Shown here one piece after another: positions 16,360 to 24,747 of a DNA stretch of 64,000 nucleotides. Positions within the stretch are counted from its first letter, which is position 1. Each line of letters starts with the position of its first letter. The stretch is from Brevibacillus laterosporus (GTDB lineage: Bacteria; Bacillota; Bacilli; Brevibacillales; Brevibacillaceae), in contig CP033464.1 in the NCBI GenBank assembly GCA_007833815.1, positions 4,396,001-4,460,000 on the forward strand, written 5' to 3'. Made by a program: the position numbers and the translations under genes. The notes under the pieces were generated by a model that was given only the letters and a program-made list of their open reading frames with translations, had not been told where the DNA came from and ran no database searches.

Positions 16360-17166
16360 TCATTGAGTAATATTAAGTAATTTTTGATCAGCAATTTCGT
16401 AATATGTACTTTCAATTCGTTGATTTGCAATTTCTATGTATTTATATTCAGTTTCAAATCCTAAAAAACTTCTTTTGGTATTTATTGCTGCTTCTGCTGT
16501 AGTGCCTGATCCAATACAATTATCGAGTACAATGTCCCCTTCATTGGTGTAAGTACGAATCAGCCACTCTATACATTCTACTGATTTTTGTGTTGGATGC
16601 TGTGTAGTTGATGGATGTGGTTTCTTAAATGTTAAGATTGACTTAGGATATTTTAGATTACCTTTAGTATTTACTGCTTGGAATTGTCCATAATTTGTGT
16701 TTCTTGAAAAATCTTCTTGAGATTTCCCTACTGCTTTACCTCTACTGTGACATTCGTCTCCTTCAACCATTTGGGGATTGTACAAAGGAAGTTTCTTGTA
16801 AAAAACACATAAATCTTCGTGACTTCTCAATGGCATCTTTTTTGCGTTTAAAAATCCACTTGGTAATACCTTGTCCCACACTAGGTTATATCTCCACATT
16901 TTTTTATTACTTGCCATCAAATCTGCGGTAAACATTCCATTGGCGAATAACACAATAGCTCCATTACTTTTAATAATTCTTTCATACTGTTCCCATAAAG
17001 GCTTAAAAGGAATAACAGTATCCCATTTGTTTCTTGCGGTTTGACCATATGGCAAGTCACACAGTATCATATCTATACTTTTATCTGGTATTAGTTTCAT
17101 TCCTTCTAAACAATCCATATGATAAATACGGTTAATTTCTAAGCTTCCTAATTGTTCTTTCTCCAA
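16360..17166 (-). CDS. DNA methyltransferase, N4/N6 type (beta order)
   Basis: Complete 268-aa amino-methyltransferase. The catalytic motif IV reads CDLPYG (residues about 36-41). The target region follows, and then SAM-binding motif X/I as IVLDNCIGSGTTAEAA near residue 225, i.e. motif IV before motif I, the beta arrangement. A THPTQKSVECIEWLI-type segment precedes it as in phage DNA adenine methylases. No restriction partner is adjacent, so this is an orphan, probably protecting phage DNA or competing with host systems. Specificity cannot be read. RBS weak (GAG). Confidence 0.88.
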   Translation of the reverse strand: MEKEQLGSLEINRIYHMDCLEGMKLIPDKSIDMILCDLPYGQTARNKWDTVIPFKPLWEQYERIIKSNGAIVLFANGMFTADLMASNKKMWRYNLVWDKVLPSGFLNAKKMPLRSHEDLCVFYKKLPLYNPQMVEGDECHSRGKAVGKSQEDFSRNTNYGQFQAVNTKGNLKYPKSILTFKKPHPSTTQHPTQKSVECIEWLIRTYTNEGDIVLDNCIGSGTTAEAAINTKRSFLGFETEYKYIEIANQRIESTYYEIADQKLLNITQ

Positions 17167-17214
17167 ATATTCACTCCCCCACTATCATTCCTTCTATTTA
17201 AATATCAGCTCTTT

Positions 17215-17355
17215 CTATTCCTCTTCATTTGAATAAATTATATCGTTTGATAGATTGGATTTAAAAATTGACTTCCATACATAAATAACTTCTCTATTTG
17301 AATCAAACAATGAAACATTTTTAATTTCTTTGATTCCTTTACCTTTAAGGCTCAT
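17215..17355 (-). CDS. Unknown small protein (46 aa)
   Basis: ATG behind GGGAGGGAG at 9 nt. MSLKGKGIKEIKNVSLFDSN followed by an acidic end NEEE. No motif recognised. Confidence 0.55.
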   Translation of the reverse strand: MSLKGKGIKEIKNVSLFDSNREVIYVWKSIFKSNLSNDIIYSNEEE

Positions 17356-17400
17356 TAGACTAAACTCCCTCCCTTGGTGCATAATAAATTCTTGATTCCA

Positions 17401-17547
17401 TTACTCTTCAGTTGTTGATTTTGGATTTCTATACTTGATAACTTCAATGTTGCATGTATTGCAGCAGTACTCATTACTTATAATGCCTCCGTTGTCTTGA
17501 TCTGAGAGCCATACAAGTTTTTCCTTGCATTCTGGGCATTGATACAC
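17401..17547 (-). CDS. Small zinc-ribbon protein (48 aa)
   Basis: GTG start behind AGGAGG. Two cysteine pairs, YQCPECKEK near the start and CCNTCN around residue 29, form a classic zinc ribbon. Nucleic-acid or protein binding is likely. Function unknown. Confidence 0.65.
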   Translation of the reverse strand: MYQCPECKEKLVWLSDQDNGGIISNEYCCNTCNIEVIKYRNPKSTTEE

Positions 17548-17568
17548 AATGAATCCTCCTTTAACTTC

Positions 17569-17796
17569 TTATTTTATGTCTCTAATTACTTCAAGCTTAT
17601 CAATTGCATTTCTAATCGCATCGTGCTTTCCAATGTTTAATGCTGCTGATAATCCATTTATCTCATTCCCATTCATCGCATTGGATACAATATCAACTAA
17701 TTCTGTTATGCCACCTATAAAACATATTCAACCACCCACATAAAGCCCTAATAACAGTCCACTAATAAACATCACAATACCCAATGCCTTTTTCAT
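17569..17796 (-). pseudogene. Small membrane protein interrupted by in-frame TGA
   Basis: ATG behind GGAG, then MKKALGIVMFISGLLLGLYV-GG, a TGA at 17728-17730, then 52 sense codons in the same frame (ICFIGGITELVDIVSN...) to TAA. The TGA sits where related small phage proteins have Trp (one base from TGG). Either a recent nonsense mutation or partial UGA read-through, which Bacillus is known to allow at low level. Confidence 0.6.
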
Positions 17797-17797
17797 T

Positions 17798-18148
17798 TTA
17801 TATCTCCTTTTTATACTTAACTTCAGCCCATTTGAGACAAGCCTCTTGCCACACATCATCATCAGGGATTTTTATTGAATTTATTACATCATGTGCCTCT
17901 TTCAAAGTCTTACTACTCCAATCTTTTTTGTATTCTTTCAATATTTTTTCAGTTTCCAATGCTACTCTTCCATAATCCCCACCAATAATTTTGTAGACTT
18001 CTACAATTTCCTTGAAAAGTATGTAATCCATATAGTCATAATGATAATAAACTTCTTTTGAGCTTTTTCTATTCATAAACCAAACAATAAACAAGATACC
18101 TGTTGTGAATCCTATCATTTGTGCAAATGCTTTTAATAGAATCTCCAA
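17798..18148 (-). CDS. Membrane-anchored protein (116 aa)
   Basis: N-terminal transmembrane helix (FAQMIGFTTGILFIVWFM) followed by a basic stop-transfer and a charged helical cytosolic domain ending WQEACLKWAEVKYKKEI. Unknown function. Confidence 0.65.
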   Translation of the reverse strand: MEILLKAFAQMIGFTTGILFIVWFMNRKSSKEVYYHYDYMDYILFKEIVEVYKIIGGDYGRVALETEKILKEYKKDWSSKTLKEAHDVINSIKIPDDDVWQEACLKWAEVKYKKEI

Positions 18149-18160
18149 TTGTCATCCCCC

Positions 18161-18352
18161 TCATTTCATCCATGAGTCTTCATCATAAAAATCACATTCT
18201 TGGGCTTCAGATAAACTATTAATCCATTCACTCTTTTTGCTCTGACCATTTTGTAATATGACTCCAGTACAATATGAATACCAACCAGCTATATCATTTT
18301 TACATGTATATACTCTATGATGCACACAGTCTTCACAACTTTTATTGCTCAT
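18161..18352 (-). CDS. Cys-rich small protein (63 aa)
   Basis: Start at the ATG after GGGTGATTTTG, overlapping the upstream stop by 11 nt. Cysteines in CEDCVHHRVYTCKND, YCTG and ECDFY suggest one zinc site. Function unknown. Confidence 0.6.
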   Translation of the reverse strand: MSNKSCEDCVHHRVYTCKNDIAGWYSYCTGVILQNGQSKKSEWINSLSEAQECDFYDEDSWMK

Positions 18353-18539
18353 CAAAATCACCCATCTGATCATGGATTTTCACTTTTAATCTTTCATATT
18401 TTAAAATTTCTTTTTTTCTACTTTCATCTAGCTGCTTACCCAATATGGAACTATTAAACCTTCCGCTTGTCTCTCTGCAAATCTTAATCTTATCCTCAAC
18501 TAAATTTCCCAGTTCAATTAAATCCCCTCGACTCAACAT
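18342..18539 (-). CDS. Unknown helical protein (65 aa)
   Basis: ATG with a distant GAGG upstream. Predicted mostly helical (LIELGNLVEDKIKICRE, SRKKEILKYERLKVKIHDQ). No motif recognised. Confidence 0.55.
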   Translation of the reverse strand: MLSRGDLIELGNLVEDKIKICRETSGRFNSSILGKQLDESRKKEILKYERLKVKIHDQMGDFDEQ

Positions 18540-18616
18540 TAGATTTTACTCCTCTCACAGTAAGCTATTGCTATTATCCTTCCGAGTAGTTTGCAGTCGT
18601 CAACTGCTATAATTTT

Positions 18617-19093
18617 TTATTCACTAAATTCCCACCAACGCTTACGACTATTTTTTGGCAAGTTATTATTATTTAGTTGTGTTTCTTGATTGACTTGAGA
18701 TTTTTCTTTTTTTCTTTCCTCAAGAAATAACTTCCTTAATTCAAAATTTTTCTCAGCTTCAGTTTTAGAGTCTAAGTCCTCTACTACTTCTTTATAGTCA
18801 GTAAAGTAAATGACATTTCCTTCAGTGTCATGAACAACTTTATAAATTTTAAGGTGTTGTTCGTCAACTAAAATTGTATCTTTTTCTCTTAGAATTCTAT
18901 TTATATTTTCAGTCTCTTTCACTGTGATATATTCAAGAAATTCTTCGCTTGATGAAATTTCCCCATTTTTTTCACTAGGATAGTTTACATCTATTTTGTA
19001 ATAAACAGGCTCGTAGCCAAAGCAACTGCTTCCTTGGTAACAACCCAAATAATATTCTTTTTTTACTTTTTCTCCTTTAATGATAGACTTCAT
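18617..19093 (-). CDS. Unknown protein (158 aa)
   Basis: ATG behind AAGGGGAG. N-terminal beta domain with YYLGCYQGSSCFGYEPVYYK, then a long charged helix and a low-complexity NNNNLPKN tail ending RKRWWEFSE. The tail suggests a flexible protein-interaction end. Not recognised. Confidence 0.65.
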   Translation of the reverse strand: MKSIIKGEKVKKEYYLGCYQGSSCFGYEPVYYKIDVNYPSEKNGEISSSEEFLEYITVKETENINRILREKDTILVDEQHLKIYKVVHDTEGNVIYFTDYKEVVEDLDSKTEAEKNFELRKLFLEERKKEKSQVNQETQLNNNNLPKNSRKRWWEFSE

Positions 19094-19136
19094 TTAAACT
19101 CCCCTTATCTCTTCTAATGGACTTGAAAACCATATT

Positions 19137-19883
19137 TTAACTATACGTAGCTTCAGGTTCAGCTTCTGGCTGAATTACATCTTGATCATAATCTTTATCA
19201 AGTATGATTTTGGTATGGTTCTGAGCCAACTTCATCAACTGGATTTCAAACTCTTTTAAGTGTCTTAATGAGCTTAGTTCGTGAACAGAGTCAAAATTCA
19301 TATTCCATCCCTTATCTGATCCCTCTTTCCATCGAGATAACCTAATAGAGAAATTCATTTCCTTATCTTGTTCACATTCAAAAGATAGTACTGCATACTC
19401 ATAAATATCCCAATTTCGATTCTCGTTGTAATCAACCTCAAACCTTACATCAATATATTCATAACTAACACCATCATCATAATCAATTTTCAGATCATCT
19501 GTATTGACATTCTTTGCTACGTAATCCATCCATCTCTCATACAAGTCAGTTACCTTAAGCGACTTTTCATGTTCACTAGGCTCTATCAGCGATTTGAAAT
19601 TTGTCAGCAGCTTTTTATTTTCCAGAGCAGAATGCTTCAAGACATCGGTAAGAACACTGTCTAGCTTTACAATGTATTCCGAGTAGTCATACGATTCTAG
19701 ATAAGGAATCATAACCGACTTAACCTTCTTTTCGATAACTTTAGTGACATCTCCATATGAACCGAACAGGCTATTTAAGGCATTGTTAATGCCTTTCTCT
19801 AGTTGTTCTTCAATTAACTTTTCAACAGTACCATCTTCCAGTTTCTTAGAAATTACATCTTTAATGCTTTGCTCAATTGTCAT
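19137..19883 (-). CDS. Unknown protein (248 aa)
   Basis: ATG behind GGGGGAAAG. N-terminal 110 residues helical with repeated LEEQLEKGI-type heptads; C-terminal part alpha/beta (YDDGVSYEYIDVRFEVDYNE). Acidic. Similar two-part proteins occur in Bacillus phages, but I cannot name a function. Confidence 0.7.
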   Translation of the reverse strand: MTIEQSIKDVISKKLEDGTVEKLIEEQLEKGINNALNSLFGSYGDVTKVIEKKVKSVMIPYLESYDYSEYIVKLDSVLTDVLKHSALENKKLLTNFKSLIEPSEHEKSLKVTDLYERWMDYVAKNVNTDDLKIDYDDGVSYEYIDVRFEVDYNENRNWDIYEYAVLSFECEQDKEMNFSIRLSRWKEGSDKGWNMNFDSVHELSSLRHLKEFEIQLMKLAQNHTKIILDKDYDQDVIQPEAEPEATYS

Positions 19884-19929
19884 ACACTTTCCCCCAGATT
19901 TTTAGTGAATTTTTATTTTGCTTAAAAGT

Positions 19930-20172
19930 TTACTCTCGTAGCCATTCTTTAGGAGTCTTTGACAATGCACCTTTGTACATATCAAATGAGGTTTCTGCTT
20001 TCATTTTTCTGATAAACTCAGGCGAACGCTTTTCGCTCAACAATTCTTCCCTAAGTTGTCGGTGGTCGATATTTAACATGGCTCTATACACCTTCAAAGC
20101 GTAATAACATTCTTCATGAGCAGGCATTTTTCCATCAATCACATCATCAATTATTTCTGATAAAATTCTCAT
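19930..20172 (-). CDS. Unknown helical protein (80 aa)
   Basis: ATG behind AAGGAG, which lies in the end of the upstream 47-aa frame. Helical with CYYALKVYRAMLNIDHRQLR. No family recognised. Confidence 0.65.
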   Translation of the reverse strand: MRILSEIIDDVIDGKMPAHEECYYALKVYRAMLNIDHRQLREELLSEKRSPEFIRKMKAETSFDMYKGALSKTPKEWLRE

Positions 20173-20175
20173 AGA

Positions 20176-20319
20176 CTATCTCCTTACGCTATTATTTAAT
20201 TTATTGAGCATAGGCATGTAGTCTACGGAGTTCAAAAAGTCATTCAGTAGTCTATCTGCTAATTTTTTTCGATAAGACGTGGCTCTAAATTGGGAAATTC
20301 CACATCGAATAGATTGCAT
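20176..20319 (-). CDS. Possible small basic protein (47 aa)
   Basis: Fills the gap between 20172 and 20385. Basic start MQSIRCGISQFRATSYRKKL then a helix. It lacks a good SD; a better SD (GAGGGGATT) serves a 26-codon frame upstream that overlaps it (MVCWYYKCNLFD), so a frameshifted single gene is possible. Confidence 0.35.
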   Translation of the reverse strand: MQSIRCGISQFRATSYRKKLADRLLNDFLNSVDYMPMLNKLNNSVRR

Positions 20320-20384
20320 TTATAATACCAGCACACCATAATCCCCTCTTCGTATACTTTGTTTATCTCCCTCACTAAATTGTT

Positions 20385-20693
20385 TTATTTTAATTCTTCT
20401 GTATATGCATCACATTCTTCATCTTCACTTACTATGTTAATATTGATTCCCGCTTCAGGATGATCATAAAAGTTTTGTGTCTTGCCATTTATCAACGGTA
20501 CTCCGTATCCTTCCAAACGCCCCCCTCCAAATCTTGCTCTTAATTGAGCGATGTGTTCAGCGTGTTGTTCTAAGGTATGGAAATCATAGAATTCTTCTCT
20601 AAACTGTTTCATCCAATCTTCACTAAATAGCAGCTCATTCAATTCAATTATGTATACATCTTCTCTTTGTACAGTAACCTTAAATCGTTTCAT
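20385..20693 (-). CDS. Unknown protein (102 aa)
   Basis: ATG behind GAGGGAG. Beta-strand opening KRFKVTVQREDVYIIELNEL, a helix with EQHAEHIAQLRARFGGGRLE, and an acidic C-terminus. Not recognised. Confidence 0.65.
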   Translation of the reverse strand: MKRFKVTVQREDVYIIELNELLFSEDWMKQFREEFYDFHTLEQHAEHIAQLRARFGGGRLEGYGVPLINGKTQNFYDHPEAGININIVSEDEECDAYTEELK

Positions 20694-20701
20694 GTCTCCC
20701 T

Positions 20702-21052
20702 CTATTCCGCTTCATATGAAGCAATGATTTTTTCAATCTGTTGATATATGTTTCTATGCTTCAAATAATCCCCAAGAAATGATCCACCACTTAATTTCAA
20801 TTCAAACGTGAAGTTTTTTATGTCACTTTTAGCTTCTACTGGATGGTCATATAAAATAATAGTTCCTTTTGGATAACCCTTATATTCTTCTTTCAGTTCA
20901 TATCCCTGTGTAAGACCTTTAACCTTCTTCGATTTCTTCTTATATTCTGAGCTAAGAAAGTTGCCTAATGGTTTGTATTTATTCACTTCTAGAATAATGC
21001 CGTGATCAAGCCTGTAGATATCCTTAAGTTCGTGAAGCTGAATCTTTTCCAC
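20702..21052 (-). CDS. Unknown protein (116 aa)
   Basis: GTG start behind AAGGAGG. Contains a Lys-rich loop YKKKSKKVKGLTQGYELKEE and a GTIILYDHPVEAKSD turn. Soluble. Not recognised; 8 nt before the next gene, so same operon. Confidence 0.65.
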   Translation of the reverse strand: MEKIQLHELKDIYRLDHGIILEVNKYKPLGNFLSSEYKKKSKKVKGLTQGYELKEEYKGYPKGTIILYDHPVEAKSDIKNFTFELKLSGGSFLGDYLKHRNIYQQIEKIIASYEAE

Positions 21053-21110
21053 AAAAAACCTCCTTAAATTAATAATCAGATAAAGAAAACAAATTTAGGT
21101 ATGTAGAATT

Positions 21111-21617
21111 CTAGTTCTCTAATTGAGTTAAAATAGACTCATATTCGTTTTCAAAGTGCACATGTAAAATTTCCTCTTCCTCTTTTATCTCTCTAGCTTT
21201 CGTTATTTCTTCCTCTTTTTTCTTTCTTGCTCTTATTATCTCTTCTTCTGCAAGAAGATCATTCATTATATCGATTTCTTCCTCCATTATTTTGAAATAT
21301 AGTAAAATCATATTCTTCCATCTTCCACTAAAGCGATATGGCGATTCTTCATACGTAATCAATTCAGAATTAAATATAAGTAATTTACCAAAGTCATCTT
21401 CTAGATAAATTTTTAAATAGAACTTCTTATCTAAACGATATTCGAACAGCTCAAAACAAAGGTCGTCAATTTTAGTTTTATATAGAATGTCATAATGAAA
21501 AATTTTAGTGTATCTATACTCCTTTACAATCTCACTATGGTTACGCACCAATTGACACATTTGTTCTAAGTTAATTTCAGGTTTAGACTTTCTTTTAAAC
21601 ACATTGAAGAAATTCAA
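21111..21617 (-). CDS. Unknown protein with charged C-terminal helix (168 aa)
   Basis: TTG start behind AGGAGGG. N-terminal alpha/beta part, then a continuous charged helix IIRARKKKEEEITKAREI-type of about 45 residues. Probably an oligomeric or scaffold protein; no family recognised. Confidence 0.65.
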   Translation of the reverse strand: MNFFNVFKRKSKPEINLEQMCQLVRNHSEIVKEYRYTKIFHYDILYKTKIDDLCFELFEYRLDKKFYLKIYLEDDFGKLLIFNSELITYEESPYRFSGRWKNMILLYFKIMEEEIDIMNDLLAEEEIIRARKKKEEEITKAREIKEEEEILHVHFENEYESILTQLEN

Positions 21618-21738
21618 AATAAGTATCCCTCCTAAATGTAGCTTCCACCATTTTTTATCCTGAATATTTCTTCTTCTTGAACAATAAAATAAGGGTTAGG
21701 AGGAAACTTTAAATAAATCATCTCATGAGGTGAAGAAT

Positions 21739-22014
21739 ATGATGTTTAAAGCAACTGTTATTACACATTGTGGTGTATCTTTTCCAATCGTGCTGATACC
21801 TAAGAGTGAATTTAACAGTAAGTTTGCCTCAGATAAAGCAATGAGATATTACGCTCGTTACTTTAATTCATACGATGTTATATTAGCCACTCAAGATACC
21901 ATTGGAATGCTCCATTATAAAGGGAGAAGAGATGTTGTTAATCTCTTGCGTGCTATTCACCCTTCACAAATCCCTTGGAAAAGATACACCAAAGAAAATT
22001 TTAACTCCTACTAA
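21739..22014 (+). CDS. Isolated plus-strand small protein (91 aa)
   Basis: ATG 7 nt after GAGGTGA; a GTG three codons upstream (21730) is inside the SD. Basic, alpha/beta (MFKATVITHCGVSFPIVLIP, then GRRDVVNLLRAIHPSQIPW). It stands alone against minus-strand neighbours and ends 6 nt before the convergent 22021 stop. Function unknown. Confidence 0.65.
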   Translation: MMFKATVITHCGVSFPIVLIPKSEFNSKFASDKAMRYYARYFNSYDVILATQDTIGMLHYKGRRDVVNLLRAIHPSQIPWKRYTKENFNSY

Positions 22015-22020
22015 ATAGCT

Positions 22021-22329
22021 TTAAAAGTTATCCATTTCTACCCCAATTAAGCTATAGCCAGTTAAATCTTTATAAGGTGACTCTCCCATTAAATCTCCTT
22101 TTGGATTTGAAAAAATCCGATTCTGTTTGTCGATCATCCGAACCTGTAGCAACAAGTGTTTTAAAAGAACTTCTGGTATTGTATATGTATCATCATTATT
22201 TTTATATTCTTTAAGGAAAATTTTCATCAGTTCAAATGACTTATCTACGCTATTCCCATATGCTTCTTGTTTTAAGCCTGTAAATGCCCCAATTTCTTTG
22301 CCAAGTTCCTCAAATTTTTTATTTTGCAT
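22021..22329 (-). CDS. Nmad1/DUF1599-like protein (102 aa)
   Basis: Start at the ATG behind GTGGGG. The pattern LGKEIGAFTGLKQEAYGNSV, VRMIDKQNRIFSN, DLMGESPYKDLTGYSLIG matches the small nucleotide-modification-associated domain (AYGDS, DK.xRI, GESPx.DxxGY). Such proteins accompany DNA-modifying and nucleotide-metabolism genes in phages; activity is not established. Overlaps the end of the transglycosylase gene. Confidence 0.6.
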   Translation of the reverse strand: MQNKKFEELGKEIGAFTGLKQEAYGNSVDKSFELMKIFLKEYKNNDDTYTIPEVLLKHLLLQVRMIDKQNRIFSNPKGDLMGESPYKDLTGYSLIGVEMDNF

Positions 22330-22921
22330 CCAGTTCCCCACTTTCAAGCTTGTTCTTATATGCCAATACTTTGTCTATGTATTTATGGTGTAATCCATTT
22401 TGTCTTACATATTTTGCGCTTTTACTAATTCCATATCTATAGCCAATCAATACTCTTTTAATAACTGTCTCTTCGCTGTATCCTTCATTAAAATACTTTT
22501 CCTTTAAGTAATTCACATACCAACTCGCCATCTGAGCTGAGTGATATGGACTCTTTGCATTGGGCTTACTTAGTCCTACATTGTCACCGAGCCAATCAAT
22601 CGTATTTCTTGTGTTGATTTGGAATAGTCCAACGCTTGATCCATCATACGATACAATATCAGTTCTGAAGGTTGACTCTGTATGAGCTAAAGCTAACATC
22701 AATTCGTAACTTAAATTATACTTTTCCGCTTGTTTATGTATATATTGCTGCAAGTCCTTTGACAATGGAATGTCGTATTGCTTATATGTATTTATCTCTT
22801 CAGTCGCTGCACGCACTTCTTGTTTATCAACTTGTTTCTCGTTTAATGCCACTAGTGCTTCGTCAACTCCAATAGCATTTAATTGAAGAAACAATGATAA
22901 GGTAAATAGCTGTGTTAGCAT
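22319..22921 (-). CDS. Secreted lytic transglycosylase (SLT domain, 200 aa)
   Basis: N-terminal signal peptide (MLTQLFTLSLFLQLNAIGV), then a helical linker, then a lysozyme-like SLT domain at about residues 60-190: MLALAHTESTF with the catalytic Glu, SSVGLFQIN, and the Tyr-rich VIKRVLIGYRYG. Cleaves peptidoglycan glycan strands. Because it is exported and lies among early genes instead of tail genes, it may act on the lysogen's own wall or on neighbours. Confidence 0.85.
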   Translation of the reverse strand: MLTQLFTLSLFLQLNAIGVDEALVALNEKQVDKQEVRAATEEINTYKQYDIPLSKDLQQYIHKQAEKYNLSYELMLALAHTESTFRTDIVSYDGSSVGLFQINTRNTIDWLGDNVGLSKPNAKSPYHSAQMASWYVNYLKEKYFNEGYSEETVIKRVLIGYRYGISKSAKYVRQNGLHHKYIDKVLAYKNKLESGELDAK

Positions 22922-22941
22922 TGCGCCTCCTTTATTGATAC

Positions 22942-23235
22942 TTAAATAAATTCATTACAAAAGACATGGTAAGATTTGTTGTTGAAACGGATAGTTTGAT
23001 AGAAGATGAGATTCTTTTCAATCATATCGGTGACATCAATTCCGCTTTGAATTAATGCAATTTTTACAGAGTGTTTTTCTTTCTGCTCATTATCTTGAAG
23101 TACATTCATTATCAATTCACGGTTATTTACTTCAAATGAAAGAATTTCTGCATACATTGGGATATCAATACATTCAATTAAACTTCTTTCCTTTAGACTC
23201 TCCCATGTAATTACGTAAGGCTTTACAATCATCAT
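22942..23235 (-). CDS. Unknown protein (97 aa)
   Basis: ATG with AAAGGAG about 14 nt upstream. Beta-rich (MMIVKPYVITWESLKER, IPMYAEILSFEVNNRELIM). Follows the same operon as the SLT gene. Not recognised. Confidence 0.6.
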   Translation of the reverse strand: MMIVKPYVITWESLKERSLIECIDIPMYAEILSFEVNNRELIMNVLQDNEQKEKHSVKIALIQSGIDVTDMIEKNLIFYQTIRFNNKSYHVFCNEFI

Positions 23236-23254
23236 TTATTACAATATTCTCCTT

Positions 23255-23356
23255 TTATTTTTTATTTTTATTTAATTTTAGGTATTCGTTAATTTCTCCT
23301 GCTTTCCCAGCCATTCCGACTACGAAATTAATATTCTTACTGGTAATGATCTTCAT
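23255..23356 (-). CDS. Small protein (33 aa)
   Basis: ATG 10 nt after GGGAG. MKIITSKNINFVVGMAGKAG followed by an A-rich tail encoding NKNKK. Short but well placed between genes. Unknown. Confidence 0.45.
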   Translation of the reverse strand: MKIITSKNINFVVGMAGKAGEINEYLKLNKNKK

Positions 23357-23394
23357 CTTACGTCATCTCCCTTTCTAATAAAACTACAATTTCA

Positions 23395-23748
23395 TCAGGC
23401 ATTGATGCCTCCAATTTTATATCCTAGCTTGTCCACAGCAATCTCTATTCCTTGACAAATAAGGTTGTACTTCTGTGACAGCTCGTCTTTTGAGCTTGTC
23501 AGGTATTTGTCTTCATATTCTTTGTATAGTTGATACAATTTTTCCTCTGGTGTCATTTCAACTTCATAACCTATAAATAATGCTTTTAATAATATATCAA
23601 GTTCTAATCCTCTCAACTCTACAGCCCCGTTGCACCAATCTCTTGGATTTTTTAAATGTTCTCTTGCAATCCATTCTTTTGAATAACCATTTTTTATAAG
23701 CCACTCAACTGCTTCTGCAACTTCTTTAGGTAATTTAACTTTTCCCAT
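23395..23748 (-). CDS. DUF1642-like phage protein (117 aa)
   Basis: ATG behind AAAGGAG. The VAEAVEWLIKNGYSKEWIAR opening and following helix resemble the DUF1642 group of small phage proteins (weak match from memory). Helical, soluble. Confidence 0.55.
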   Translation of the reverse strand: MGKVKLPKEVAEAVEWLIKNGYSKEWIAREHLKNPRDWCNGAVELRGLELDILLKALFIGYEVEMTPEEKLYQLYKEYEDKYLTSSKDELSQKYNLICQGIEIAVDKLGYKIGGINA

Positions 23749-23762
23749 TTGTATCTTCTCCT

Positions 23763-23966
23763 TTAGATATTTCGAACAATATTTTGAATTGTAATACTTA
23801 CTCCCTCAAGTTCTCCTCGTAACTCATATACATCATCTTTAATTTCTTCAACAATGCTGATAGCTTTATCAATTGCTTCGTTAAGTTTATCTTTTGTTGA
23901 ATCTTCGGGAACATCGCACAGATACTCATATAGTTTGTCTACTTTGAAGTAAATTTCAATACTCAT
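23763..23966 (-). CDS. Unknown acidic protein (67 aa)
   Basis: Start at the ATG after AAGGACG. Acidic and helical (VDKLYEYLCDVPEDSTKDKL). An upstream extension in the same frame has no RBS. Unknown function. Confidence 0.55.
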   Translation of the reverse strand: MSIEIYFKVDKLYEYLCDVPEDSTKDKLNEAIDKAISIVEEIKDDVYELRGELEGVSITIQNIVRNI

Positions 23967-23998
23967 TTGAACACGTCCTTCTTTTTTTAGTGATAAAA

Positions 23999-24211
23999 TC
24001 AATCTTTCATCATATCCCAATTTGTAATGTATTTACAAATCTTTTGGTTAAATCCTACTTCAATATATGGTTCGCCATCTTGCGTCCATTTGCTATTACT
24101 AAGCACCGTACCAGTTATCAGTGATATTTCTTTTTCTTCCCTCTTGCTGAAAGTTAATATACTTCCACAAACGAAGCTCTCTTGAGGATAGCTTGGATGA
24201 TAGCTCTTCAA
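23999..24211 (-). CDS. Unknown small beta protein (70 aa)
   Basis: TTG start behind GGAGGTG. Contains SFVCGSILTFSKREEKEISL and WTQDGEPYIEVGFNQKICKY, suggesting a small beta-barrel. Not recognised. Confidence 0.6.
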   Translation of the reverse strand: MKSYHPSYPQESFVCGSILTFSKREEKEISLITGTVLSNSKWTQDGEPYIEVGFNQKICKYITNWDMMKD

Positions 24212-24235
24212 TAGAACACCTCCACATATATTTTT

Positions 24236-24463
24236 TTAATCTTCAAGGTCTATAGCTACATGTGTATAAGTACATTCATATGGAAGTTCGGGCATTGATC
24301 CAATCCCCGTACTAACCCAGTCGCTACAATTTGCCACTCTTTCCAATTCAGCTCTCGTTAAGGATTCAACTTTTTTCTTGGCATTTTGTTCACTTTTATG
24401 ACCGCTAATTAATTGCGGATAATCATCAGAGCAGTCAATACTGTAAACAAGATAAATCTTCAT
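24236..24463 (-). CDS. Unknown small protein (75 aa)
   Basis: ATG behind AGGGGG. YLVYSIDCSDDYPQLISGHK and a helix EQNAKKKVESLTRAELERV, resembling small phage alpha/beta proteins. Cysteines at 11, 45 and 64. Unknown. Confidence 0.6.
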   Translation of the reverse strand: MKIYLVYSIDCSDDYPQLISGHKSEQNAKKKVESLTRAELERVANCSDWVSTGIGSMPELPYECTYTHVAIDLED

Positions 24464-24486
24464 AGTTATCCCCCTAGTTATGCGTC

Positions 24487-24672
24487 TTAATTTTCATATC
24501 TATTATTAATGTCTACTCCGCACTCGCAACTAACCATCCATTCTCCGTAACAACACCATATTGTAATGAAATCGTTGCTGGTGATTACCTTATCTCTATT
24601 ATCTTGATCTTGTGTAAAAACTGTAGCCTGTCCGCAATTATTACAGATTATTTCAAACTTGTTCTTAATCAC
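24487..24672 (-). CDS. Zinc-ribbon small protein (61 aa)
   Basis: GTG start behind GGAAGTGA. Cysteine pairs FEIICNNCGQA near the start and SCECGVD near the end bracket a beta-rich middle, as in a zinc ribbon. It starts about 75 nt from the divergent ligase gene. Confidence 0.6.
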   Translation of the reverse strand: MIKNKFEIICNNCGQATVFTQDQDNRDKVITSNDFITIWCCYGEWMVSCECGVDINNRYEN

Positions 24673-24747
24673 TGTATATCACTTCCAATATTTTTATATA
24701 AATTATCATCCCTCAAAGTGTTACTCTAATCTTGGAGGAATGCTGCT

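Noticed and set aside
18567..18612. GCAGT/ACTGC mini hairpin followed by T-rich DNA
   Set aside because: Five-bp stem only and oriented away from any nearby plus-strand gene; too weak to call a terminator.
23246..23281. TTTTATTTTTTATTTTTATTT and similar T/A tracts (also at 3418, 38040, 39190, 48964, 49675, 53215)
   Set aside because: Look like the recurrent element but lack the ATACATATTTTTATTT core and often lie in gene ends, so they are treated as A/T-rich background.
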